NCBI GenBank assembly: GCA_012961055.1
Contig: DUAA01000156.1
Coordinates: 1-21,231, forward strand
Length of the DNA stretch: 21,231 bases
Origin: Nitrospinaceae bacterium
GTDB taxonomy: Bacteria; Nitrospinota; Nitrospinia; Nitrospinales; VA-1
Reading direction: 5' to 3'
Shown here: one piece after another, positions 7,629-14,440 of the stretch
Numbering within the stretch: position 1 is the stretch's first letter
Layout of the letters: each line of letters begins with the position of its first letter
Translations under genes and position numbers: made by a program
Notes under the pieces: generated by a model
Told to the model about the DNA's origin: nothing
Databases searched by the model: none
What the model saw: only the letters and a program-made list of their open reading frames with translations

Positions 7629-8068
7629 TACCGCTGTAGTTTTTCCTTCCTTTGCTGCCTTATTTTTGGTAGATCTTAACTTTTTTCGACTAGTATTCGA
7701 GCGATGCGGGCAATGGTAATCTGCAGCCCTATCTGAAGAATTATAGTCCTAGTACGCATCTTGCATAAGAGGTTCTAAATCAACCCAGTCCCTCTTAATA
7801 AAAGAGGGGTTCACTGAAGCTCCACTTCTGCGGAGTGGGTTGGGGAAATTTGATTTAAACAGAACGACTGTTTTTTTAGGGACACCTTGCATTCCAAAAT
7901 AATTTTGAAAATAATGACTTAGGTTGCCGAACATACATTGCTTGTTTTCAAAAACCTGTTCATGCGAAACTATGGGTTCGCTAATTGCATGAATAATTTT
8001 TTTCATGTCATTCTTGGCGTTAGCGAAGAATTTCGTCCATTGGTTCTATTTAGAAAGGTGCGATTATT
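7629..8068. other. 440-base intergenic region with a repeat element
   Basis: No convincing gene lies between mlaA and the YyaL-type gene. An 85-codon minus-strand frame (7749-8006) is open, but its C-terminal half is encoded by the inverted-repeat element at 7776-7857 and the rest matches nothing I recognise. I saw no clear terminator after mlaA. The last 20 bases contain the Shine-Dalgarno of the next gene. Confidence 0.55.
7776..7857. repeat. MITE-like inverted-repeat element (~82 bp)
   Basis: The element is bounded by a perfect 7-base inverted repeat, TAAATCA (7776-7782) and TGATTTA (7851-7857). Inside that is a second inverted pair, ACCCA (7783-7787) and TGGGT (7836-7840). It contains a hairpin with a seven-base-pair stem, CCCTCTT/AAGAGGG with loop AATAA (7790-7808), and a second hairpin, CCACT/AGTGG (7822-7838). 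The CCCTCTTAATAA core resembles the C-rich, G-rich short repeats scattered through many environmental bacterial genomes. It encodes no protein of its own. Copy number elsewhere cannot be seen here. Confidence 0.55.
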
Positions 8069-10294
8069 GTGGCCGGTTCAGAAATTTCCAATCATTTAAA
8101 AAACGAGATTAGTCCTTATTTACTACAGCACGCCAGCAATCCGGTTGACTGGTATCCATGGGGCCCAGAGGCTTTAAATAAGGCAGAGGCTGAGAATAAG
8201 CCCATTTTTCTCAGCATTGGATACTCCGCTTGCCATTGGTGCCATGTCATGGCTCATGAGTCTTTTGAAAATGAAGAGATCGCCAAAATCATGAATGAAA
8301 AGTTTATCAATATTAAGGTCGACCGTGAAGAGCGACCAGATGTAGATGCTTTATATATGAAAGTTCTGGTTGAGTTGACAGGGCATGGTGGATGGCCTCT
8401 AAGCATGTTTCTCACTCCAGATCAAAAACCTTATTTAGGGGGAACCTATTATCCACCTTTTGCAAAATATAACCGCCCTGGTTTTGCAGAGGTGCTTAAA
8501 CAGGCACACGATCTTTTTACGGGCAATAAAGAGAAACTGGAAAGCCGGTCACAAAATATCTTGCAGAAAATTTCCATAGAAAACCAGGCAGGCACTGCCC
8601 GAGGAGTGCCCAGCGATGAACTGATTCGTGGTGCGGTGGAAATTTTATCCAACAGGTTTGATGAGGATTTTGGTGGCTTTGGTTCTGGAATGAAGTTTCC
8701 CGAACCTATGTACTATAACCTGTTGTTGCGCCACTGGGCTGAAACCGGAGAGTCGATGGATATTCTTGATAAGAGTTTGACTGGCATGGCGGAGGGCGGG
8801 TTGTTTGACCAGTTGGGAGGCGGGTTTCACCGTTATTCAACAGATCGCAAGTGGAGGGTCCCGCATTTCGAAAAAATGCTTTATGACAACGGACTCCTGG
8901 CAAAACTTTTTCTGGATATGTTTCAAGCCACCAAGCAGGATATTTATCAAACCATTCCAATAGAAACTTTCGCATGGTTGCTGCGTGAAATGACGTCCCC
9001 TGAAGGGGCGTTTTATGCCAGTCAGGATGCGGATACGGAAGGTAAAGAAGGCACCTATTACACTTGGGAACTCAAAGAGGTTATGAACCTGTTGGGGCCC
9101 AAACATGCAAAAATTTTTTCCACAGCTTATGGCTTGGTTCCCCGAGGCCATATAGAAGGGCGGAATGTTTTACACATCAATGCGAATGTAGAGCGCCTGG
9201 CCGAGGCTGAAAACATCCCCATTTTTGAAGCGGATCATATTTTAAAGAAGGGCAAGGAAACCCTTTTCCAGGCTCGCGAAAAAAGACCAAAACCGGATCG
9301 GGATGAAAAAATCATCACTGCCTGGAATGGACTAATGATAACCGCACTGGCGCAGGGCTCTTCTGTGCTGGGCGATTCCAGTTATCTGGATTCCGCTACC
9401 CGTTGCGCGGATTTTATCTGGTCTCATCAATGGAACGCCGATGAGCATAAATTACTGCGCGTCTTTAAAGACGGGCAAAGCAAAATAAATGGGTGTCTGG
9501 ATGACTACGCCTATTTTCTGGAAGCGTTGGTAGGGCTTTATGAAGCCGGGCTGGATAGCAAATGGATAATGCGAGCTAAGGAATTAGCCCAGGCCATGAT
9601 CGAAGAGTTCTGGGATGATGAGGAAGGTGGATTCTTCCTGTCTGGTCGGTCAGGGGAACAATTGATATCTAAACTGAAAAACCCAGCCGATGAGGCGCTA
9701 CCCTCTGCGAACGCCATTGCCGCTCTGGCGCTTCTAAAACTGGGGCGACTCACAGGAGAAGAATTATTCACCCGTAAAACAGACGCAATATTCAATTCAT
9801 TTCGCAGTATAATGGAAAGAGGTCCCGCAGGATTCACCGGACTTTTATCCGCAATGAGTGCAGTGAACCTCCCCCCCGTGGAGGTGATATTTTCCGGGCC
9901 GCGCGATCAGCCTTCTTACGATGAAATGTGGAAAGTCCTGCACACCGATTACCGCCCAAATAAAATAATCATTTGGAATGAGGACAAATCGACCGGAGAC
10001 TTGTTACCTTTAGCAGAAGGCAAGGCTGCAGAAAATAATGAGCCCACCGTTTATCTTTGTCAAAATACGACCTGCCACGCCCCAGTGCAAACAGGAACGG
10101 CTCTCAACAAACTTCTGGGAAGGCCGCAAGAGATTCGCCTGAACATTTTCAATCAGGATAAAAAGAACGCCCAGATTATGGAGCAAGAGCAATCCAACTT
10201 CATGGGTGTGATGGGCAATATCTTCCAGCAAGTCGGTATCAAAAATAAACCAAGCACTGGCGGCCAGCGTGACGCTGGACCCAAAAAGAAATAA
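8069..10294 (+). CDS. yyaL: YyaL/DUF255 thioredoxin-domain protein (spermatogenesis-associated protein 20 family)
   Basis: A 741-residue cytosolic protein of COG1331. Residues about 8-170 form the DUF255 thioredoxin-like domain, with the near-invariant start [21 protein letters not shown] and the redox-type motif C55-H-W-C58. These are followed by the [13 protein letters not shown]-[VI]-D and G-G-W-P-L-S-x-F-L-T-P motifs. Residues about 180-600 form an (alpha/alpha)6 barrel like N-acylglucosamine 2-epimerase, with G-G-F-H-R-Y-S-T-D and H-F-E-K-M-L-Y-D-N. The physiological reaction is not established. The GTG start is supported by AAAGGTG (8054-8060), eight bases upstream. About 50 residues beyond the usual C-terminus form an extra tail, whose end (G-G-Q-R-D-A-G-P) is encoded by a palindrome. 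It converges with the FG-GAP gene. Confidence 0.92.
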   Translation: MAGSEISNHLKNEISPYLLQHASNPVDWYPWGPEALNKAEAENKPIFLSIGYSACHWCHVMAHESFENEEIAKIMNEKFINIKVDREERPDVDALYMKVLVELTGHGGWPLSMFLTPDQKPYLGGTYYPPFAKYNRPGFAEVLKQAHDLFTGNKEKLESRSQNILQKISIENQAGTARGVPSDELIRGAVEILSNRFDEDFGGFGSGMKFPEPMYYNLLLRHWAETGESMDILDKSLTGMAEGGLFDQLGGGFHRYSTDRKWRVPHFEKMLYDNGLLAKLFLDMFQATKQDIYQTIPIETFAWLLREMTSPEGAFYASQDADTEGKEGTYYTWELKEVMNLLGPKHAKIFSTAYGLVPRGHIEGRNVLHINANVERLAEAENIPIFEADHILKKGKETLFQAREKRPKPDRDEKIITAWNGLMITALAQGSSVLGDSSYLDSATRCADFIWSHQWNADEHKLLRVFKDGQSKINGCLDDYAYFLEALVGLYEAGLDSKWIMRAKELAQAMIEEFWDDEEGGFFLSGRSGEQLISKLKNPADEALPSANAIAALALLKLGRLTGEELFTRKTDAIFNSFRSIMERGPAGFTGLLSAMSAVNLPPVEVIFSGPRDQPSYDEMWKVLHTDYRPNKIIIWNEDKSTGDLLPLAEGKAAENNEPTVYLCQNTTCHAPVQTGTALNKLLGRPQEIRLNIFNQDKKNAQIMEQEQSNFMGVMGNIFQQVGIKNKPSTGGQRDAGPKKK
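10264..10278. repeat. Palindrome at the 3' end of the YyaL-type gene
   Basis: CCAGCG and CGCTGG form a perfect six-base-pair stem with a TGA loop, overlapping the last codons of the gene. A T run (CTTTTT) occurs only about 17 bases later, after the stop codon, so this is at best a poor terminator. It resembles short palindromic repeats more than a regulatory site. Confidence 0.45.
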
Positions 10295-10328
10295 CTTTTT
10301 CCTAAGTTTTCCCTGCCTCCATTTGCCT

Positions 10329-10342
10329 CCCACGCTAGTGGG
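10329..10342. terminator. Hairpin between convergent genes, possible weak terminator
   Basis: CCCAC and GTGGG form a five-base-pair stem with a GCTA loop, directly beyond the stop codon of the minus-strand FG-GAP gene. Neither strand has a clean T run behind it. It may help end convergent transcripts or may be another degenerate palindromic repeat. Confidence 0.3.
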
Positions 10343-11536
10343 CTAGTCGGAAAAAACTCGTCTTTGTAAATAAATTTCGATGGTGTTTTTGGCGTTGCTG
10401 GATACTGCAATATCGCTCATGCCGCTGTGGTTGTAATCGCCACTGGTGATGGCTAATACCGTACCGCCAGCGACAATATAATCACGCGTGGGGAATTTAA
10501 AGGTTCCGTTGGGATTGCGGACGACCATTGAGAATGTACTGGATCGAGAATTAGCGACTGCCACGTCTTTCAACTTATCCGGATTAAAATGACCTGTTGT
10601 TAGTGCAAAGGGTCCTCCTCCGCCTGAAAAAGAGATGGGGTTTTTAAAACTACCGTCCCCGTTAGAATAGATCAGGTATAAATTGTCCCCTTTACCCGAG
10701 GCAAAAACCAGGTCGGGTTTTCCATCACCATTCATATCACTGGCTACCACAGATAGAGGTACCAACTGTTGTGCCAGCTGTATGGGGTTTTGAAACGTAC
10801 CATCTCCGTTCCCAAAATAAATCCGGATGGAACTGGCACCGGAACTACTGGCAGCCAAGGCAATGTCTAGATGCCCATCTTCATTGAAATCTTCTGTGAC
10901 TCCGGAAAAGGATCGCGACCCTGTCTGATAGCTGGCACCTTTTTTGAACCGACCATCACCTGTGCCGATATACAATTCCATTTTAGCAAAGGCCAGGGTG
11001 ACGGCAGCATCGAGTTTGTCATCGTGATTGAAGTCTCCCAAAATGATATTCAAAGGAACTTTCCCGGTTATGGTCGGGATGGGTTTTCTGAAAGTTCCGT
11101 CTCCATTGCCTTGGAGAACAATAAACATTTTTGCGCCCCGGCCATTGACGATCAAGTCGGGATAACCATCGCGGTCAATATCTCCGACCGCTGACATGGT
11201 GGGTTCTGCCGCTACATTTATGGTTAATGGGGCTTGAAAACTTCCATCACCTTTGCCTAAAAAGAGGGTGAGAGTGCTGTTGGTGGTGTTGGCGGAAATC
11301 AGGTCGGGCTCTCCATCTATATTCAGATCGGCGGTTAATAAGTGCTCTGGACCATTGCCTACCTGCATGACATCAAATTTGTAAAATAGTTCAGCAGGAG
11401 CTTTAGGCAGATCACAGGCTGAGAGGATTAAAGTTGATAGGACGCAAAGCCAGAGGACTGAATGCCCTGACAGGATCGAGATGATGGAGTATTCAGGCTT
11501 TATTTCCATGTGGTTCGGTTTTTTACGGTTTAGCAT
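10343..11536 (-). CDS. FG-GAP/VCBS-repeat lipoprotein
   Basis: A 397-residue exported protein. An N-terminal hydrophobic segment (about 26-40) ends in a lipobox, L-S-A-C, with Cys41 as the predicted lipidation site, followed by D-L-P. Asp at +2 would favour inner-membrane retention if E. coli rules apply. The mature part is a run of seven repeats. Each carries a calcium-loop-like D-x-N-x-D-G-x-x-D segment and a G-x-G-D-G-x-F turn, as in FG-GAP/VCBS beta-propellers. Repeats three, six and seven have degenerate loops (for example N-H-S-G-M-S-D), so metal binding is probably partial. Seven repeats fit a single seven-bladed propeller. Such proteins bind ligands or partners; no enzymatic role is evident. 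A second ATG at 11509 would shorten the n-region by nine residues. No Shine-Dalgarno is seen for either start. Confidence 0.85.
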   Translation of the reverse strand: MLNRKKPNHMEIKPEYSIISILSGHSVLWLCVLSTLILSACDLPKAPAELFYKFDVMQVGNGPEHLLTADLNIDGEPDLISANTTNSTLTLFLGKGDGSFQAPLTINVAAEPTMSAVGDIDRDGYPDLIVNGRGAKMFIVLQGNGDGTFRKPIPTITGKVPLNIILGDFNHDDKLDAAVTLAFAKMELYIGTGDGRFKKGASYQTGSRSFSGVTEDFNEDGHLDIALAASSSGASSIRIYFGNGDGTFQNPIQLAQQLVPLSVVASDMNGDGKPDLVFASGKGDNLYLIYSNGDGSFKNPISFSGGGGPFALTTGHFNPDKLKDVAVANSRSSTFSMVVRNPNGTFKFPTRDYIVAGGTVLAITSGDYNHSGMSDIAVSSNAKNTIEIYLQRRVFSD

Positions 11537-11600
11537 TAGTTTGCGGAATTTGAAAATCCCTTGATTTTATTGGGTGACTGTGCAAGAATCTAGCCCAAAT

Positions 11601-11606
11601 TATAAT
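11601..11606 (+). promoter_or_regulatory. Candidate -10 box for the rpsF operon
   Basis: A perfect TATAAT lies in the divergent spacer, 113 bases before the rpsF start. The -35 partner is weak (TGTGCA at 11579-11584, 16-base spacing). Use of this box would give a leader of about 100 bases containing the hairpin at 11665-11686. Confidence 0.4.
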
Positions 11607-11664
11607 ATAGTGAACAGATATATTAAGCAAAGTCCTATCATCTGTTTGCGCATTTCAACCCCTC

Positions 11665-11693
11665 GCTCCAGTTATTAGGCTGGAGCTATTTTT
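11665..11693 (+). promoter_or_regulatory. Terminator-like hairpin in the rpsF leader
   Basis: GCTCCAG (11665-11671) and CTGGAGC (11680-11686) form a perfect seven-base-pair stem with an eight-base loop, followed at once by TATTTTT. This looks like an intrinsic terminator, yet it lies 20 bases before the rpsF start with no plus-strand gene closer upstream than 10294. It is therefore most likely an attenuator or a leader regulatory structure. S6 and S18 are known in other bacteria to repress their own operon through a leader RNA motif. Whether this hairpin is that motif is inference. Confidence 0.5.
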
Positions 11694-11700
11694 AACCCGT

Positions 11701-11707
11701 GAGGAGG
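11701..11707 (+). promoter_or_regulatory. Strong ribosome binding site that fixes the rpsF TTG start
   Basis: GAGGAGG is six bases before the TTG at 11714. The longer reading from GTG at 11699 would place this Shine-Dalgarno inside the gene, and S6 proteins normally begin M-R-x-Y. Both points select TTG 11714. Confidence 0.8.
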
Positions 11708-11713
11708 TATCTT

Positions 11714-12103
11714 TTGCGATCTTACCAGAGTGTCCTGATTCTCAAACCCGATGTTGACGAACCCCATGTTGATAAAGCCTTGGAAAAAATTGGCGAATTT
11801 ATCAAAAGTAACGGTGGGGCTAGCCTTAAAGTTGAAAAGTGGGGTAAAAAACGCCTTGCCTATCGGGTAAAGAAAAATAGATTCGGGGTTTACCTGAACA
11901 TTTATCATACCCTTGAGTCCGCTAAGGTAATTGACCTGGAAACCAAATACAAGTTTTACGATTTGGTTATCAAATACATGGTAGTCCGGTTGTCGGATGG
12001 TGAACTGGAGAGGGCCATGGGCCAGGGTAGTGATGAGACTGAAGTGGAGGAAGGTTCTGCCAAGAAAGCAGATGGTGACAAAGGAAAAGACTCTGATTCA
12101 TAA
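11714..12103 (+). CDS. rpsF: 30S ribosomal protein S6
   Basis: A 129-residue S6 of the small-subunit platform, where it binds S18 and 16S rRNA. The N-terminal strand (M-R-S-Y-Q-S-V-L-I-L-K-P), the G-x-x-L-K-V-E-K-W-G-K-K-x-L-A-Y-x-V-K segment and the Y-x-x-x-D-L-V-I-K-Y-M-V-V-R-L segment are characteristic. A hydrophilic, acidic and lysine-rich tail of about 30 residues follows the fold, as in many S6 proteins. It is the first gene of a cluster with ssb, rpsR, DUF2232, rplI and dnaB, and ends 20 bases before ssb. The TTG start with a very strong Shine-Dalgarno, plus the hairpin just upstream, suggests control at translation or by attenuation. Confidence 0.96.
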   Translation: MRSYQSVLILKPDVDEPHVDKALEKIGEFIKSNGGASLKVEKWGKKRLAYRVKKNRFGVYLNIYHTLESAKVIDLETKYKFYDLVIKYMVVRLSDGELERAMGQGSDETEVEEGSAKKADGDKGKDSDS

Positions 12104-12123
12104 CCTGATTTTAAGGATCTGAA

Positions 12124-12513
12124 ATGGCTTCATTCAACAAGGTACTTCTGATGGGCAACCTGACCCGGGATCCCGAATTGCGATTTACCTCTGGGGGTGC
12201 CGCAGTCGCCAGTTTTGGTTTGGCCGTCAATCGTAAGTTCAAGCAGGGTGAGGAATGGAAAGAGGATGTCTGTTTTGTCGATATCACGGTTTGGGCCAAG
12301 CAAGGTGAAAACTGCGCCCAGTACTTGAACAAGGGCAGTCTGGTTTTCATTGAAGGTCGGTTAAATTTTCAGACTTGGGAGACAGATGGGCAGAAGCGAA
12401 ACAAGCTTGAAGTGGTCGCTAATAATGTCCAGTTTTTGACTCGTCAAGGGGATAAAGTAAGCATGGATAAGGACTCTTTGCCCAGTTCACCTGCTGACGA
12501 TATTCCATTTTAG
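12124..12513 (+). CDS. ssb: Single-stranded DNA-binding protein
   Basis: A 129-residue SSB with an N-terminal OB-fold (residues about 3-105). The motifs are N-K-V-L-L-M-G-N-L-T-R-D-P-E-L-R, A-V-A-S-F-G-L-A-V-N-R, and F-V-D-I-T-V-W-A-K-Q-G-E, then L-V-F-I-E-G-R-L. It protects and organises single-stranded DNA in replication and repair. The linker is very short. The protein ends in the conserved acidic tip D-D-I-P-F, which recruits replication and repair enzymes. Total length is below the usual 150-180 because of the short linker. AAGGA (12113-12117), six bases upstream, supports the ATG. Placement between rpsF and rpsR is a common bacterial arrangement. Confidence 0.97.
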   Translation: MASFNKVLLMGNLTRDPELRFTSGGAAVASFGLAVNRKFKQGEEWKEDVCFVDITVWAKQGENCAQYLNKGSLVFIEGRLNFQTWETDGQKRNKLEVVANNVQFLTRQGDKVSMDKDSLPSSPADDIPF

Positions 12514-12522
12514 TCCAGTAAA

Positions 12523-12550
12523 TTGACTTTACGGACTTTCCGTTGATAAT
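12523..12550 (+). promoter_or_regulatory. Candidate internal promoter before rpsR
   Basis: TTGACT (12523-12528) and GATAAT (12545-12550) are 16 bases apart, each matching five of six sigma-70 consensus bases. A small perfect palindrome, ACGGA-CTT-TCCGT (12531-12543), fills the spacer between the boxes. The promoter would give rpsR, DUF2232, rplI and perhaps dnaB a transcript independent of rpsF-ssb. Confidence 0.5.
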
Positions 12551-12621
12551 AATTTTAAAATACCCGGTCTGATTTAAGGCAGAAGGGTTCATTAAAATAA
12601 CTAAATTAAGAAAAGGTAATT

Positions 12622-12864
12622 ATGCCAGAAACAAAAAAGCGTTCACTCTATTCAAATAAGATTTGCCGGTTCTGCAACGATGATCAAAGTAAAGTCTATA
12701 TTGACTTCTTTGATATCAAGGCATTGAAACCGTTGATTTCCGAAAGAGGTAAGATTGTACCTTCACGTATTTCAGGAAATTGCGCAAAGTGCCAACGGAC
12801 TCTGACGCGGGCAATTAAAAAAGCTAGAAGTATTGCCTTGTTGCCCTTTGCTGTTGAGAATTAG
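12622..12864 (+). CDS. rpsR: 30S ribosomal protein S18 (zinc-binding type)
   Basis: An 80-residue S18, the S6 partner on the 30S platform. The core K-I-x-F/Y-I-D-F-x-D, L-K-x-x-I-S-E-R-G-K-I-x-P-x-R-I-S and R-x-L-x-x-A-I-K-K-A-R-x-I-A-L-L-P-F motifs are present. Two Cys-x-x-Cys pairs (C15/C18 and C54/C57) make this the C+ form that can bind zinc, whereas many bacteria have lost them. AAAAGG, five bases before the ATG, is a good Shine-Dalgarno. The 108-base gap from ssb holds a promoter candidate. It ends two bases before the TTG of the DUF2232 gene, so the two are very likely co-translated. Confidence 0.97.
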   Translation: MPETKKRSLYSNKICRFCNDDQSKVYIDFFDIKALKPLISERGKIVPSRISGNCAKCQRTLTRAIKKARSIALLPFAVEN

Positions 12865-12866
12865 TT

Positions 12867-13814
12867 TTGGCTGAGTTGCCATCGCCAAAAAATTTGCTGT
12901 TGCCTGTAGTTCTTGCTTTTGCTTTAGTTTTTGCCTTGATGGTTTTTCCGCCGGTGGGAGCTTTGATTGGAGTTTTATCTCCTTTTCCGTTGGTCTTTTT
13001 ATATCTGCAAAGGGGCAGGCAGGTTGGCATGATCTTGGTTGCGTTGGTTTTTGTGATGCTCCTGATGATGGTGGGTGTCAATCAGGCAATGCTGTTTTTA
13101 GCGGAGTATGCTCTCATGGCCTTGGTGCTAGGGGAAATGATTCGTATCCAGTTGCCAGCTGACAGGTGCATATTGGTTAGTACATTGGCAACGGGTTTGG
13201 CATCAATTGTAATGTTATTAGTTTTGTTTGGTCCCGAGGGCACTTCCATTGAAGAGTTTTTTGAGGGACAAATCCGCGCTCATTTTTCCCAGTCTATGGT
13301 TGCTTTTGAGTCCATGGGCGAGAATAAGGCGGAAGTTACGGATATGAAGGCCTTCGTAGAGCAAATGGCAGGAATATTTGCTGCATCTTATCCGGCTTTT
13401 TTACTTATCGGGTCGTTAATCAGTACGACGATTAATTACGGGCTGATTCGAATTACATGGATTCGCCTTTACGGGCCGGGTCTGTTTCCTGGGCCAGTAT
13501 TTTCTGAATGGTTGTGCCCAGAAACCCTTATTTGGGGGTTCATTATATCTGGGGCGGCTTTGTTTTTTGGGCAGGGCATTGTCTCCGATGCAGGGCTGAA
13601 CATCTTTTTGGTGATGCTTGTTGTTTATTTTACCCAAGGGATGAGTATTGTTGTTTATTTTTTGAAAGCCAGGAAGGTTCAGGTTTTCTTTTGGTTTATT
13701 CTTTTTATATTAATTTTTGTGCAACCACTTTTAATAGGTTTAGTGGCTGGACTAGGCGTGTTTGATATCTGGGCAGATTTTAGAAAGTTGCGGACAGCTC
13801 CAGATATGAAATGA
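12867..13814 (+). CDS. DUF2232 (YybS-like) polytopic membrane protein
   Basis: A 315-residue integral membrane protein with about eight hydrophobic helices, separated by one soluble loop (about residues 125-165, acidic, containing F-E-G-Q and M-K-A-F-V-E-Q-M). The ending V-A-G-L-G-V-F-D-I-W-x-D-F-R-K-L-R is typical of DUF2232. The family is often encoded beside rplI in bacteria, and its function is unknown. The start is a TTG two bases after the rpsR stop, with no proper Shine-Dalgarno, which suggests translational coupling. A second TTG nine bases further on (12876) is a possible alternative. It is followed after 31 bases by rplI. Confidence 0.85.
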   Translation: MAELPSPKNLLLPVVLAFALVFALMVFPPVGALIGVLSPFPLVFLYLQRGRQVGMILVALVFVMLLMMVGVNQAMLFLAEYALMALVLGEMIRIQLPADRCILVSTLATGLASIVMLLVLFGPEGTSIEEFFEGQIRAHFSQSMVAFESMGENKAEVTDMKAFVEQMAGIFAASYPAFLLIGSLISTTINYGLIRITWIRLYGPGLFPGPVFSEWLCPETLIWGFIISGAALFFGQGIVSDAGLNIFLVMLVVYFTQGMSIVVYFLKARKVQVFFWFILFILIFVQPLLIGLVAGLGVFDIWADFRKLRTAPDMK

Positions 13815-13845
13815 GATGCTTTGGTTCTGAGGAAAGGAGTAATTT

Positions 13846-14409
13846 ATGAAGCTGTTGTTGAAAGAAGATGTAAATGGACTGGGGCTTTGTGGTGACGAGG
13901 TAGAAGTTAAAGATGGATATGGGAGAAACTTCTTGATTCCTAAGGGAAAGGCTTTGTTAGCAACCCCTAATAACCTCAAGGCGTTTAACCATCAAAAACT
14001 AATCGTTCAGTCTAAGGTGAAGAAGATGGTCGCGACAGTCCAGGCTGTTGCTGATGAAATTGCAAAGGTGACCTGCACGATTAAGAAAAAAGTGGGTGAC
14101 ACTGGCAAGATGTTTGGCTCGGTAACTGCGCAGGAAATTTCGGATTTGCTGAAAGCCCAGGGCGTTGATATTGATCGGCGTAAAATTCAGATGGCAGATC
14201 CAATTAAAAAAGCCGGAGAATATAAAATTCCTGTCAAGCTCCATTCAGAAGTGACGGCGCAAATTAAATTAATTGTAGAAGCCGAACAGGCTACCCCTGA
14301 AGCTACCGAAACAGCTGAAGCTACCGAAACAGCTGAAGCTACCGAAACAGCTGAAGTGACTGAGCTCGCTACCACTGCTGAGGAACAAAAAGGGGAAACC
14401 AAAGAATAA
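13846..14409 (+). CDS. rplI: 50S ribosomal protein L9 with acidic repeat tail
   Basis: A 187-residue L9. The N-terminal RNA-binding domain (M-K-L-L-L-K-E-D-V-x-G-L-G, G-D-x-V-E-V-K-x-G-Y-G-R-N-F-L-I-P) is followed by the long helix and the C-terminal domain (G-K-M-F-G-S-V-T). These account for about 145 residues, the normal length of L9. Residues 145-187 are an extra tail rich in Ala, Thr and Glu, containing three perfect copies of A-T-E-T-A-E encoded by an 18-base tandem repeat. L9 bridges the L1 stalk and reaches neighbouring ribosomes, helping frame maintenance; what the tail does is unknown. AAAGGAG (13833-13839), six bases before the ATG, is a strong Shine-Dalgarno. dnaB follows 31 bases after the stop. 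Confidence 0.96.
   Translation: MKLLLKEDVNGLGLCGDEVEVKDGYGRNFLIPKGKALLATPNNLKAFNHQKLIVQSKVKKMVATVQAVADEIAKVTCTIKKKVGDTGKMFGSVTAQEISDLLKAQGVDIDRRKIQMADPIKKAGEYKIPVKLHSEVTAQIKLIVEAEQATPEATETAEATETAEATETAEVTELATTAEEQKGETKE
14302..14355 (+). repeat. 18-bp tandem repeat, three perfect copies, in rplI
   Basis: Three head-to-tail copies of GCTACCGAAACAGCTGAA encode A-T-E-T-A-E each time (residues 153-170 of L9). A degenerate partial copy (GCTACCCCTGAA) precedes them. The perfect DNA identity, not just protein similarity, suggests recent slippage and possible length variation between strains. Confidence 0.9.
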
Positions 14410-14440
14410 AGAGGCTCTCTCCTTTTACCCTGATAGAATT

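Noticed and set aside
7749..8006. 85-codon minus-strand open frame in the mlaA-yyaL gap
   Set aside because: Its C-terminal third is translated from the inverted-repeat element, the rest matches nothing I know, and no ribosome binding site was seen. It could be a decayed gene fragment, but I cannot support it.
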